NCBI GenBank assembly: GCA_964558315.1
Contig: CAZLCL010000002.1
Span: forward strand, 1-60,761
Origin: MWCM01 sp964558315
Lineage (GTDB): Bacteria > Patescibacteriota > UBA1384 > XYA2-FULL-43-10
Length of the DNA: 60,761 bases
Direction: 5' to 3'
Position numbers and translations under genes: made by a program. The notes under the pieces were generated by a model that was not told where the DNA came from, did not search any database, and saw nothing but the letters and a program-made list of their open reading frames with translations. The number at the start of each line of letters is the position of its first letter. Within the stretch, counting starts at the first letter, position 1. Positions 6,241-15,322 of the stretch are shown here, piece by piece.

Positions 6241-8259
6241 TTATATTGCCATATCAGCATCAGCAAACTGACTGTTATAGATCGAAGCATAAAAACCATT
6301 TTTATTCATTAGCTCATTATGTTTACCCTGTTCGACTACATTGCCATCTTTCATAACTAATATTAGGTCAGCGTTTCTAATGGTAGAAAGGCGATGAGCA
6401 ATAACGAAACTGGTTTTCCCTATCATTAATTTATCCATACCTTTTTGGATTAACGCCTCTGTTCTAGTGTCAACCGAGCTGGTCGCTTCATCTAATATCA
6501 ATATAGAATTTTTTGCTAACATGGCTCTGGCAATCGTTAAGAGCTGTTTTTCACCTTGCGAAATATTATCGGCCTCTTCGTTTATCTCCATATCGTATCC
6601 ACCAGGTAGTGCCCTAATAAAATGGTCAACATCAGCCGTTTTTGCCGCTAAAGCTATCTCTTCTTCGCTGGCATCTGGTTTGCTATAGATAATATTTTCT
6701 TTAATGGTGCCGTTAAAAAGCCATGTGTCTTGTAACACCATTCCAAATAATTTTCGCAACTCAGATCGTTTTAATTGATAAATATCTACGCCATCAATTA
6801 ATATTTTGCCACTTTTTATATCATAAAAACGCAATAACAGATTCACTAAAGTGGTTTTTCCAGCTCCGGTTGGCCCAACTATTGCCACTCTTTGCCCGGG
6901 TTTAATTATTGCACTCAAATTTTTAATCACGGCTTTATTTGGTTCGTAACCGAAAACTACGTTTTTGAATTCGACTTCTCCTTTAACTATCGGCAAAGAT
7001 TTTGCAGTAGATATGTCTGCGGGTTGTTCCTCTTCGTCTAAAAACTCAAAAACTCTTTCTGCTGAAGCTACAGTCGATTGTAGAACATTGCCGATACTAG
7101 CAATTTGCGCCACTGGCTGATTAAATTGCTGGACATATTGAATAAATGCTTGAATATCACCAATTTGTATGCGCCCTTTAAGTGCCAACCAACCGCCCAA
7201 CATAGCTACACCAACGTAACCTAAATTGCCAACAAAATTCATTAGGGGGAACATCAAACCAGATAAGAATTGCGACTTCCACGAACTGTCATATAATTTT
7301 AAATTAATATTTTGGAATTTTTTAATTGATTGCTTTTCCCCATTAAAAGCCTTAACAACAATATGGCCGGCATAGGTTTCTTCTATATGGCCATTTAATT
7401 CTCCAAGCGAATCTTGTTGATTTTTAAAGTGTTGTTGAGACTTTTTTATGATTGATGTGACCAATATCATACTTAATGGCAAAGTCGCCACGGCCACTAA
7501 GGTTAATAACGGGCTAATAGTTAGCATCATCACTAGAATTCCGATAATCATGGTGATGGAAGATACAATTTGCGACATACTTTGATTTAATGTTTGGCTA
7601 ATAGTGTCAACATCGTTTGTTACTCTGCTTAGCACATCTCCAAAGTTACGTTTATCAAAATACTTTAAGGGCAAACGGTTAATTTTTTTTGATAAGTCTT
7701 GGCGCAATTTATAAGATACTTTTTGGGTGATGTTAGCCATAATTAAGCCCTGGATATATCCAAAAACCAAACTTAAAATGTATAAAATTAGTAGAAAAAC
7801 GGCAATTTCGCCGATTCTGCTAAAATTCATCTTTGGGCGAGAGGTCAAATCAAGAGCTTTTAACTGATCTATTCTGTTTTCGGGGATATTATTAATCATT
7901 TCTTGCGGCAATTTTTCAAATATCTCAGCACCAGTCGTGCCCGGAGGCAGAGATCCAACAAACGGCATATTACGGGTTATTTGATCATAAGCTGTAATAT
8001 TTATATAATCATCAACAATTTGATTAGTCATATTACCAAGAATTTTTGGGCTTAAAATTGAAAAAACAGTGCTTAGAATTGCAAAAACGAAGACAATAAT
8101 TATTTGTGTCCAATATGGTTTTAGGTAATTTAGTAACTTTAAAAATGTGCCCTTAAAATCTTTAGCTTTAGCAATCGGAGCGGTCATCATGTTCATTGGT
8201 CCACCGTGTCCTGGCTTTGCCCCGCTTCTTGATATGTCTTTTGTGTTAGTTTGAGACAT
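6241..8259 (-). CDS. ABC exporter subunit with the canonical ATP site (MsbA/MdlB type)
   Basis: A fused transmembrane and ATPase half-transporter of 672 residues. A 40-residue cytosolic N-tail precedes a six-helix ABC membrane domain (about 45-380) with a long external loop after helix 1 (about 70-150). The ATPase domain (about 425-665) has Walker A GPTGAGKTT, Q-loop MVLQDTW, a slightly altered signature ISQGEKQLLTIARAM, Walker B ILILDEATSSVD with the catalytic Glu, and the switch His in FVIAHRLST. It overlaps the companion subunit by 14 bases, and the two should form a heterodimer in which this chain supplies the intact Walker B and H-loop. The substrate (lipid, peptide or drug) cannot be read from sequence. 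Confidence 0.9.
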   Translation of the reverse strand: MSQTNTKDISRSGAKPGHGGPMNMMTAPIAKAKDFKGTFLKLLNYLKPYWTQIIIVFVFAILSTVFSILSPKILGNMTNQIVDDYINITAYDQITRNMPFVGSLPPGTTGAEIFEKLPQEMINNIPENRIDQLKALDLTSRPKMNFSRIGEIAVFLLILYILSLVFGYIQGLIMANITQKVSYKLRQDLSKKINRLPLKYFDKRNFGDVLSRVTNDVDTISQTLNQSMSQIVSSITMIIGILVMMLTISPLLTLVAVATLPLSMILVTSIIKKSQQHFKNQQDSLGELNGHIEETYAGHIVVKAFNGEKQSIKKFQNINLKLYDSSWKSQFLSGLMFPLMNFVGNLGYVGVAMLGGWLALKGRIQIGDIQAFIQYVQQFNQPVAQIASIGNVLQSTVASAERVFEFLDEEEQPADISTAKSLPIVKGEVEFKNVVFGYEPNKAVIKNLSAIIKPGQRVAIVGPTGAGKTTLVNLLLRFYDIKSGKILIDGVDIYQLKRSELRKLFGMVLQDTWLFNGTIKENIIYSKPDASEEEIALAAKTADVDHFIRALPGGYDMEINEEADNISQGEKQLLTIARAMLAKNSILILDEATSSVDTRTEALIQKGMDKLMIGKTSFVIAHRLSTIRNADLILVMKDGNVVEQGKHNELMNKNGFYASIYNSQFADADMAI

Positions 8260-10024
8260 TTTGCTCTCCGGTATTTAATAAATCAGCAGAAGTGAGTTCT
8301 AGTTCTCGGTCTGTGAGCTGTGATTGAGCAATTTGACGGTAAACCTCACAGTTTTCGAGCAGATCTTTATGCTTGCCCTGACCGGCAATTTTTCCTTTGT
8401 CGAGCACAATAATATTATCGGCATTCATAATAGTATTTATTCTTTGCCCGACAATTAAAACAGTTTTACCTTTGGTTCTCTTGCGCAAATTCGATCGCAC
8501 AGAGGCATCTGTTTTAAAATCAAGTGCCGAAAAACTATCGTCAAATATTAAAATTTGAGAGTTAAATGCTAAGGCTCTGGCTATTGATAACCGTTGTTTC
8601 TGTCCGCCGGAAACATTGGATCCGCCCTGCGCAATATGATAATCATATTTATTTTCTAAATTGGTAATAAATTCATCGGCCTCAGCAATTTGTGTGGATT
8701 GTTTCACGGTTTTATCATCAATATTTGGAGCGCCGTATTTAATATTGTGCTTAATGGTGCCAGAGAAAAGCACTCCTTTTTGCGGCACTAGTCCAATACA
8801 TTGTCGAAGGCTAGAGAGCTTATAATTTCTGATATCTATCCCATCAATAGTAATTATTCCGGCTGTGACATCGTAAAACCGAGGTAATAAATTAATTAGT
8901 GTAGATTTTCCACTTCCCGTAGAACCGATAAAGGCTGTAGTTTGGCCAGGTCGAGCAATAAAAGAGATGTTTGTTAATACGGGTAGATCGGCGCCGGGGT
9001 AAGAAAAAGTTACCTCTTTAAATTCAATTAATCCTTGACATTTATGCAGTCCCTTAGTTGGTTTTTCAGGATCTGAAATTTGTGATTTAGTTGATAGCAC
9101 TTCAAAAATTCGCTTTGCGGATATTGTTGCTCTGGGAATCATAATAAATACAAAAGATAGCATCAAAAAGGAAACTAGGGTTTGCATTGCGTATTGTAAA
9201 AAGGCCATCATATTGCCGATAGGCATATCGCCACTGTTGATCAGCTTGGCTCCGAACCAAACAATGCCTATAGAGGTTAAATTAAACAGCAACATCATAG
9301 CGGGATGCATAATTACCATTAAGCGGTTCACAAATAAGTTGGTATTGGTAAGCTCGATATTAGCTTTATCAAATTTTTTCTCTTCATGAATTTCATTATT
9401 AAAAGCTCTTATCACCCTTAAACCGCTTAAATTTTCGCGAGTTACTAAGTTCAGTTTGTCAACTAACTTTTGCAAAAGTTGAAATTTTGGTATGGCAACG
9501 GAAAAAAGAGAAATTATTATAACCAGCATAATTGCTACTGCGGCTCCCATAATCCAGCTTAAATCAGGCGCGTTTTTGTATGCTTTTATAATAGATCCAA
9601 CAGCGGTGAAGGGAGTCGCTAAAATCATACGTAAAATCATGATATATACCATTTGAATCTGCTGGATATCATTTGTTGAACGAGTTATGAGCGAGGCCGT
9701 AGAAAATTTATTAATTTCCGGCAGAGAAAAACTTTCTACTTTTTCAAAAATTTTATTGCGAATATCCCGCGCGAAGCCACTGGCAATTTTTGCCGCCAGA
9801 TAGCCGATTCCGATTGTTGCAATAGCGCCTATTAAGGTAATTAATAACATCCACAAGCCAGAATTGATAACAACATTATGATCGTTGCCGACTATTCCGT
9901 CATTGACAATTTGCGCAGTATAATCAGGTAAGCGTAGATTTGCATATACCTGTATATAGGTAAGAGCTAATAAGACAACTATTAACCATAAATATGGTTT
10001 AAAGTATTTTATAAGTTTAAACAC
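8246..10024 (-). CDS. ABC exporter subunit with a degenerate ATP site (MdlA type)
   Basis: A second half-transporter of 592 residues, with membrane domain about 1-310 and ATPase domain about 340-580. Walker A GSTGSGKST and signature VSGGQKQRLSIARAL are intact, but the catalytic Glu after Walker B is Asp (ILIFDDSFSALD) and the switch His is Gln (VLIVGQRINTI). This pairing of one degenerate and one canonical site is the hallmark of heterodimeric exporters such as TM287/288 and BmrCD. The gene lies between the AbrB-type regulator (two bases away) and the partner subunit (14-base overlap), so all three form one operon. Confidence 0.9.
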   Translation of the reverse strand: MFKLIKYFKPYLWLIVVLLALTYIQVYANLRLPDYTAQIVNDGIVGNDHNVVINSGLWMLLITLIGAIATIGIGYLAAKIASGFARDIRNKIFEKVESFSLPEINKFSTASLITRSTNDIQQIQMVYIMILRMILATPFTAVGSIIKAYKNAPDLSWIMGAAVAIMLVIIISLFSVAIPKFQLLQKLVDKLNLVTRENLSGLRVIRAFNNEIHEEKKFDKANIELTNTNLFVNRLMVIMHPAMMLLFNLTSIGIVWFGAKLINSGDMPIGNMMAFLQYAMQTLVSFLMLSFVFIMIPRATISAKRIFEVLSTKSQISDPEKPTKGLHKCQGLIEFKEVTFSYPGADLPVLTNISFIARPGQTTAFIGSTGSGKSTLINLLPRFYDVTAGIITIDGIDIRNYKLSSLRQCIGLVPQKGVLFSGTIKHNIKYGAPNIDDKTVKQSTQIAEADEFITNLENKYDYHIAQGGSNVSGGQKQRLSIARALAFNSQILIFDDSFSALDFKTDASVRSNLRKRTKGKTVLIVGQRINTIMNADNIIVLDKGKIAGQGKHKDLLENCEVYRQIAQSQLTDRELELTSADLLNTGEQNVSN

Positions 10025-10026
10025 GA

Positions 10027-10272
10027 CTAGTCTCCTTCGGTCTCTATAGCATCAGCAATTTTTTGCATCTCAGTGAGATTTTCAGTTAGCTTTTTTGCCA
10101 TTTTACTAATAATTTCTGGCTTTACCACCATAAGTCCGTGTTTGCCGGGACCTGAAAATACAAGTAACTTATCTCCAACTTGAATATTTAAGGCATTTCT
10201 GGCCTCGATTGGAATAACTATCTGTCCTTTTTCCCCGACTGTGGCTGTGCCAAATAATTCTTGATGAATCAT
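10027..10272 (-). CDS. AbrB/SpoVT-type DNA-binding regulator
   Basis: An 81-residue protein whose first 50 residues form a swapped-hairpin domain: GTATVGEKGQIVIPIEARNA, LNIQVGDKLLVFSGPGKHGLMVV. This is the AbrB/MazE-like fold that binds DNA as a dimer. The tail is a short amphipathic helix. It is the first gene of the ABC exporter operon and its promoter overlaps a long perfect inverted repeat, so it probably represses its own operon. A MazE-type antitoxin role is less likely because no toxin gene follows. Confidence 0.85.
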   Translation of the reverse strand: MIHQELFGTATVGEKGQIVIPIEARNALNIQVGDKLLVFSGPGKHGLMVVKPEIISKMAKKLTENLTEMQKIADAIETEGD

Positions 10273-10289
10273 AGCTTAAGTAATTAATG

Positions 10290-10334
10290 TAATAAAAGTT
10301 ATACAAGTATAACTTTTATTATTCTATGTGTCAA
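10290..10334 (-). promoter_or_regulatory. Promoter of the AbrB/ABC operon with a palindromic operator
   Basis: On the minus strand TTGACA (complement of 10329-10334), 17 bases and TATACT (complement of 10306-10311) form a strong promoter. A perfect 14-bp inverted repeat (10290-10303 with 10308-10321, loop CAAG) covers the -10 box and start region. A repressor bound there would block the operon; the AbrB-type protein encoded first is the natural candidate. Confidence 0.8.
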
Positions 10335-10440
10335 TCATTAATATTTTTCCTAATCAAATAAATTTATTTTCTTTTTAAGTTATTTCTCAGTTATTAAGAA
10401 TATCTTTATCTGGGGAAGTAATTAATTTTGAAAGGAAAGG

Positions 10441-12096
10441 ATGTTTTATCTAAAGTATTTATTTGCTGAAATCTTCCGGCGTTTTGGCAAAACAATTACA
10501 ATCGTGGCCGGTTTGGCAATTGCTAGCACTATAATAATTATGATTATTTCGTTCTCGCAAGCGCTGTCTGATTCGCAAAAGGTAGTGCTTAATCCTTTGC
10601 AGAATGTGGGCACCGATGCCATGCTAACTAGATCAGTCGCAGAAAGTGATCTATCTAATCTCGATGAAACAACCCGTAACGAATATATGAAAGAGAATAG
10701 AGTAACTATGGATTTCTCCAAATTGGGTAATCCTGGTGAATCTTTTTCTAGTGACCAGTTTATGGCTGGAACACTATTAACTTACGACACTAATGTTTTG
10801 GCAAAAATTGACAGTAGTTTGGTTTCTGATTATGCCACCGGCTTAATATTAAATATTACTCATCAGGAAGGCACCATACCAAAGGTATCATCAACTTTCT
10901 CCACTGAGGACCAAACCATAGATGTCAGTCAGGAAATACCAGAAATGACTGACGAAGAGAGAGCCGCACAGGATACGGCGCGCCAACAAGCTCAGGCCGA
11001 AATTCAAGCACAAGGCTTGGATCCTCACTCAGATGCCGCTCGAGAGATTGAACGCAAATATATGGATGCGGCCATGCCGGAACGTTTTAAAAAGATGACA
11101 GCCTCGGTTCATGTGCCCGGGCAAACCATCACTCAAGATGTTGGACCAATTTCTACCGATGTTAAAACGGAAAATTACACTATATCCGGTGTCGATACTT
11201 CCAAAGCAAATATCGGCTTGATATTGCCGGACCAAATAACTGAGGGAGGTTGGTTTAGCGCCGATGGCCAGATAATCTTAAATAAATCTTATGCGGATAA
11301 AAACAGTAAAAAAGTTGGCGATAGCATAATTTTTAATACACAATCTTTTACGGTTGTGGGTATTGTTGACCCAAAACTATACACCAATACTACAGATTTT
11401 TATCTTCCCCTAGAAGTGTTACAAAATTTATATGGTCAAGGTAGCCGTATTAATATTGTTTTAGCAAAAGCTGTTTCAGCAGATAAAGTAGATGCCGCTA
11501 GCAATTCATTAAAATCGTTATTTACAGGGGCTACAGTAGTTAATTCTAAGGATACTGCTTCTAAAGTTTCCGGTTCATTGGTTCAGGCGGCCAGTTTGAC
11601 TAACAAATTTATCGGAATCACTTCAATAATTGTGCTAGTAGCCTCTTTTATCATTGTAAGTTTGTTGACCATCTCTTCTATCAATAAACGTGTCCGTGAG
11701 ATTGGCACGCTTAAAGCCATCGGTTGGAGCAACTTTGAAGTAGTGCGACAGATTATAGCCGAAAATATAGTTCTTGGTTTAATGGGGGCAGTTGTGGGGG
11801 TAGGTTTGGGTATTTTGGCGATATATATTTTAAACCGCTATAATATTTCTTTTGATGCCACGGTGCAAAGCTTAAATTCCAGCGCGGTAAATTTGTTTCG
11901 TGGGCCAGGCCGCCAATCGAATCCATCAACTGCTTCGACCACAGAAGCATCCATCAAGCTAAAAATAGCCACAGATTATCTGATTTTAGCTTTAGGTGCG
12001 GCTGTTTCTCTGGTGGGGTCACTTTTATCAGGTTTTTTCGCGGCTTTAAAAGTATCACGCCTTAAACCATCTGTATCATTAAGAAATTTGGAGTAA
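10441..12096 (+). CDS. ABC transporter permease, MacB/FtsX family
   Basis: The architecture is that of MacB-type permeases: one N-terminal membrane helix (about 15-40), a large external domain (about 41-390, including a charged Ala/Gln-rich stretch near 165-200), then three membrane helices (about 397-420, 440-465 and 525-548). KRVREIGTLKAIGWSN after the second helix is the classical coupling segment, and it ends in VSRLKPSVSLRNLE. Such transporters act by mechanotransmission on lipoproteins, peptides or drugs. The ATPase gene follows three bases later. The substrate is unknown. Confidence 0.85.
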   Translation: MFYLKYLFAEIFRRFGKTITIVAGLAIASTIIIMIISFSQALSDSQKVVLNPLQNVGTDAMLTRSVAESDLSNLDETTRNEYMKENRVTMDFSKLGNPGESFSSDQFMAGTLLTYDTNVLAKIDSSLVSDYATGLILNITHQEGTIPKVSSTFSTEDQTIDVSQEIPEMTDEERAAQDTARQQAQAEIQAQGLDPHSDAAREIERKYMDAAMPERFKKMTASVHVPGQTITQDVGPISTDVKTENYTISGVDTSKANIGLILPDQITEGGWFSADGQIILNKSYADKNSKKVGDSIIFNTQSFTVVGIVDPKLYTNTTDFYLPLEVLQNLYGQGSRINIVLAKAVSADKVDAASNSLKSLFTGATVVNSKDTASKVSGSLVQAASLTNKFIGITSIIVLVASFIIVSLLTISSINKRVREIGTLKAIGWSNFEVVRQIIAENIVLGLMGAVVGVGLGILAIYILNRYNISFDATVQSLNSSAVNLFRGPGRQSNPSTASTTEASIKLKIATDYLILALGAAVSLVGSLLSGFFAALKVSRLKPSVSLRNLE

Positions 12097-12099
12097 TGT

Positions 12100-12765
12100 A
12101 TGCCAATAATATCAATTGAGAATGTTAACAAAAAATACCGTCAGGGACAAAAGATTATTAATGCCAGCCAAAATATTAATCTAAAGGTTGAGCAGGGCGA
12201 ATTTATTGTTGTGATTGGACCATCGGGCAGTGGCAAATCAACTCTATTACAACTGCTAGGAGGTTTAGATCGTCCGGATAGCGGCAGTATAAAATTAGAT
12301 GGGACAGAAATTTCTAAAATTTCTGAAGCAAAAATGACTTCTTTAAGAAGGAAATTAATCGGATTTATTTTTCAAAACTTTAACCTTATTCCAACCTTAA
12401 CTGCGGAACAAAATGTAGAGATAGCTATTAATCATCGTAGCCAAAAAAATGCAATGAAAGCTAAGGAAATGTTACGAGTTGTGGGCTTGACGGAACGTGC
12501 CAATCATTTGCCGTCACTGCTCTCTGGCGGAGAACAACAACGTGTAGCTATTGCCAGAGCGTTGGTAAATGATCCAAAAATAATTTTAGCTGATGAACCT
12601 ACTGGAAATCTTGACTCAAAAACTGGAGAAGAGATTATGATGATGTTGAAAAATCTTAACAAAAAAAGTGGCAAAACAATAATATTAATTACACATTCCG
12701 AGTATGTAAAAAAATTTGCTGATCAGGTGCTGGAAATAAGAGACGGGATGCTTAACCGAATTTAA
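12100..12765 (+). CDS. ABC transporter ATPase, MacB/LolD type
   Basis: A stand-alone ATPase of 221 residues, the usual length for the family. Walker A GPSGSGKST, Q-loop FIFQNFNLIPTLTAEQNVE, signature LLSGGEQQRVAIARAL, Walker B IILADEPTGNLD and the switch His in ILITHSEYV are all present. The phrases FQNFNLIPTLTA and ADEPTGNLD are typical of MacB/LolD/FtsE-like ATPases. It sits three bases after the permease and supplies energy to it. Confidence 0.92.
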   Translation: MPIISIENVNKKYRQGQKIINASQNINLKVEQGEFIVVIGPSGSGKSTLLQLLGGLDRPDSGSIKLDGTEISKISEAKMTSLRRKLIGFIFQNFNLIPTLTAEQNVEIAINHRSQKNAMKAKEMLRVVGLTERANHLPSLLSGGEQQRVAIARALVNDPKIILADEPTGNLDSKTGEEIMMMLKNLNKKSGKTIILITHSEYVKKFADQVLEIRDGMLNRI

Positions 12766-12798
12766 GCTTGACTAATCGTAGCAATATTTAAAGCTTAG

Positions 12799-12838
12799 AA
12801 CACAACAAAATGATACGATCGTGCAATATTGTTGTGTT
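12799..12838 (+). terminator. Hairpin after the MacB-like operon
   Basis: AACACAACAA (12799-12808) pairs perfectly with TTGTTGTGTT (12829-12838) around a 20-base loop that itself contains the palindrome ACGATCGT. There is no T tract, so this may be a weak terminator or a regulatory hairpin. Confidence 0.4.
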
Positions 12839-12879
12839 TGGATATGTTTTTGCGCGTAAATATTTAAATTTATAAATAT

Positions 12880-12908
12880 TTGAGTTGATGACTGTTTGAG
12901 TATATTAT
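12880..12908 (+). promoter_or_regulatory. Promoter giving a near-leaderless rsgA transcript
   Basis: TTGAGT (12880-12885), 17 bases, TATTAT (12903-12908). The ATG at 12916 is only seven bases past the -10 box, so the mRNA would start at or next to the start codon. No Shine-Dalgarno is present. Confidence 0.55.
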
Positions 12909-12915
12909 TGGTTTT

Positions 12916-14028
12916 ATGGAACAAATCGAACAAATCGAACAAATCGAAAATTTGGGATATAGTTCTTTTTTTGAATCGGCCAGAAAACAATTAAAATTGA
13001 ATGATTTTCCAATTGCAAGGGTTATCGCCGAATATAAAGAGCTTTATCGTGTAAAAGATTTGCAAGGTGAGTATCAAGCTAAAATTTTAGGCAGAAACAT
13101 CTATTCGGCTCGGACAAGAGAAGAGTATCCTGCAGTTGGTGATTGGTTGGCGCTTGAGAAAATTTCGAGCGATTTAGCAATCATTCGAACAATATTGCCA
13201 AGACGGACAGTTATAAAAAGAAGTTTTGGAGACAAAAATAAAAGCGGGGGGAAAAACAGAGTTCAAATAATCGCGACTAATGTTGATTCAGCTTTTATTG
13301 TGGAATCAATAGATAGAGATTACAATCTTAACCGTTTAGAGAGATATTTGGCCATTACGAAAAGCGGTGGGGTAAAACCTGTAATAATTTTAAATAAAAT
13401 TGATTTAATCTCAGACGAAGATTTTCAAAACAAACTTAACGAACTTAATGAGAGATTTATTGGTGTTGATATAATTGCTGGAAGCGTAATTAATGATTCT
13501 GGGCTAGATGAGTTAATGAAATATATTAAAAAGGGCAAAACCTATTGTTTCCTCGGTTCTTCAGGCGTGGGCAAATCGTCACTTATTAACAAACTTTTAG
13601 GCAAAGAAGTTGCTAAAACTGGCGCAATTAGCATGCATTCAGAAAGAGGCAAGCATGTTACAACAAATAGACAGATGTATTTTTTAAAAGGCGGAGGAAT
13701 ATTAATTGACAACCCCGGCATAAGAGAAGTTGGGCTTATGGATGCTAGCTGTGGAGTTGAAAGCGCTTTTGATCAAATTACATTACTTGCAAAAAGCTGT
13801 AAATTTTCTAATTGTTCGCATGTTAATGAGCCCGGTTGCCGTGTTATTAAAGCCGTGGAACTAGGGGAGCTTGATTCAGAAAAGTATTCCAACTATCTTG
13901 AGTTAAAGAAGGAGAGCGATTATTACGATATGAATGATTATGAAAAAAGAGAAAACGATAAAAAATTCGGAAAATTTATGAAAAAAGCGAATGAAGATTT
14001 AAAAAAATATAATAGTAAATACTATTAA
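12916..14028 (+). CDS. rsgA: Ribosome small-subunit-dependent GTPase A
   Basis: RsgA/YjeQ is a late 30S-assembly GTPase. An N-terminal OB-fold (about 35-110) is followed by a circularly permuted GTPase domain: G4 NKID comes before G1 GSSGVGKSS and G3 DNPGIREVG, an order unique to this family. The C-terminal zinc finger is CKFSNCSHVNEPGC (Cys-Cys-His-Cys). The length of 370 residues is slightly above usual because of a charged C-tail and an N-terminal extension encoded by three 9-base tandem repeats (12919-12945; Glu-Gln-Ile three times). The repeat could allow length variation of the N-terminus. Transcription appears leaderless. Confidence 0.95.
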   Translation: MEQIEQIEQIENLGYSSFFESARKQLKLNDFPIARVIAEYKELYRVKDLQGEYQAKILGRNIYSARTREEYPAVGDWLALEKISSDLAIIRTILPRRTVIKRSFGDKNKSGGKNRVQIIATNVDSAFIVESIDRDYNLNRLERYLAITKSGGVKPVIILNKIDLISDEDFQNKLNELNERFIGVDIIAGSVINDSGLDELMKYIKKGKTYCFLGSSGVGKSSLINKLLGKEVAKTGAISMHSERGKHVTTNRQMYFLKGGGILIDNPGIREVGLMDASCGVESAFDQITLLAKSCKFSNCSHVNEPGCRVIKAVELGELDSEKYSNYLELKKESDYYDMNDYEKRENDKKFGKFMKKANEDLKKYNSKYY

Positions 14029-14031
14029 TAT

Positions 14032-14712
14032 TTATTTAGATAAATACGCTATCCAAAAGTTTCTTTTGTAAGATCGATTGTTAAAACGGGTGTAGCTGGT
14101 TTTCTTCTCCAGTTTTATTATCTTGAAGAATTTTCCATAGAGAGCAATAAAATACTCTTTACTAAAAATTCTTTCTGTGAGGTTTAATTCTCTAATAAGG
14201 TAGGTGTCTTTCTCTGTGCCAGGGGATTTTTGCAGTAATTGTGCGGCGTTCTTGTCGCCATCTTTGCAGAGTGCTTTAACAAAAAAATATCCGTCATTTT
14301 TTAATACTCTGCCTACTTCATTTAAGTATGTGTTACGCTCATTTTCATTTAAAGAGTTTGAGGAAATAAAATCTATAATGATATCAAATTTGTTTTTTTC
14401 AAATGGATATTTTTCGCCCATGCTTTGTTTTATAAAGGTGGTGCTAAGTGACTCTGTTTTTGCTCTCTCATTGGCAATACTAATGGCTGTGTCTGAAATC
14501 TCTATTCCGACACAGTTATTACCCATTTTTTGTAGATAGTTGGTGTTGCGACCGGTGCCGGAACCCAAGTCAAGAATATTTAGCCCACTCACATTTTTCT
14601 TGAGATCTTTTTTAAGATATTTAATAAAACGCAAAAGGTCTTTTTGTGGCTCCGGTTTGCCGGTTACAAGCGAAAGTTTTTTATACTCATTTTCCCAAGC
14701 TTCGTATTGCAT
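14032..14712 (-). CDS. Class I SAM-dependent methyltransferase
   Basis: A 226-residue Rossmann-fold methyltransferase. Motif I LNILDLGSGTGRNTNYL is near residues 43-60, the acidic end of strand 2 is GIEIS, and FDIIIDF and GRVLKNDGYFFVKAL give motifs II and III. The pattern fits the Methyltransf_11/25 (TehB- or UbiE-like) group. The substrate cannot be deduced. It ends the helicase-typA-mntP-methyltransferase run on the minus strand, 19 bases after mntP, and converges with rsgA. Confidence 0.8.
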   Translation of the reverse strand: MQYEAWENEYKKLSLVTGKPEPQKDLLRFIKYLKKDLKKNVSGLNILDLGSGTGRNTNYLQKMGNNCVGIEISDTAISIANERAKTESLSTTFIKQSMGEKYPFEKNKFDIIIDFISSNSLNENERNTYLNEVGRVLKNDGYFFVKALCKDGDKNAAQLLQKSPGTEKDTYLIRELNLTERIFSKEYFIALYGKFFKIIKLEKKTSYTRFNNRSYKRNFWIAYLSK

Positions 14713-14731
14713 AATTATTTGCAGAAACTAT

Positions 14732-15280
14732 CTACTTAATTAGATGATCTAATAGAATTTTTACACCTATTAGAATAATAGCAATGCCGCCGCTGTAACG
14801 TAGATATCTGGGATTCAAGAAGGAAAACTTTTTTGCTAAAAAACCGGCGGTTAATGATAGTATTAAGGTAACAACAGCAATATTAATCATGGCAAAACAC
14901 AAGTTTATCTCTACAAAGCTTAAGGTTACACCAACCACAAGCGCATCAATACTGGTGGCTACCCCCATAAGGAGAAGGTTTTTATTTGAGAATAGTGTGC
15001 ACTGTTTTTTGTTTTTTGCTTCGGCGATCATTTTGCCACCAACGATTAACAAAAGGATAAAAGCCACCCAGTGATCAAAACTTTGTATGAAACCCTTAAA
15101 GTTTAGGCCTATAAAATATCCGAAAAACGGGAAAGCTCCTTGGAAAACGGCAAAGATTGTAGCGGCTTTTAATAGCGTTAAAAATTTAGCTTTAGTATTG
15201 GAGAGGCTTAAACAAAAAAGCACGGCGCTGGCGTCCATAGCTAAACCAGCTGATAAAATTATTAACTCGAAATATGGCAT
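14732..15280 (-). CDS. mntP: Manganese efflux pump MntP
   Basis: A polytopic 182-residue membrane protein with the two internally repeated signatures of MntP: GLAMDASAVLFCLSL in helix 1 and GVATSIDALVVGVTLSF in helix 4, both containing the conserved Asp. FQGAFPFFGYFIG, FDHWVAFILLLIVGGKMI and YSGGIAIILIGVKILLDH also match family blocks. MntP exports Mn2+ to prevent toxicity. There is no room for a yybP-ykoY riboswitch, since only 42 bases separate it from typA. It probably belongs to the typA transcript. Confidence 0.88.
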   Translation of the reverse strand: MPYFELIILSAGLAMDASAVLFCLSLSNTKAKFLTLLKAATIFAVFQGAFPFFGYFIGLNFKGFIQSFDHWVAFILLLIVGGKMIAEAKNKKQCTLFSNKNLLLMGVATSIDALVVGVTLSFVEINLCFAMINIAVVTLILSLTAGFLAKKFSFLNPRYLRYSGGIAIILIGVKILLDHLIK

Positions 15281-15322
15281 AAACAGATTATATCAGATTA
15301 ATTAATTGTCTTTAAGGCTCTA

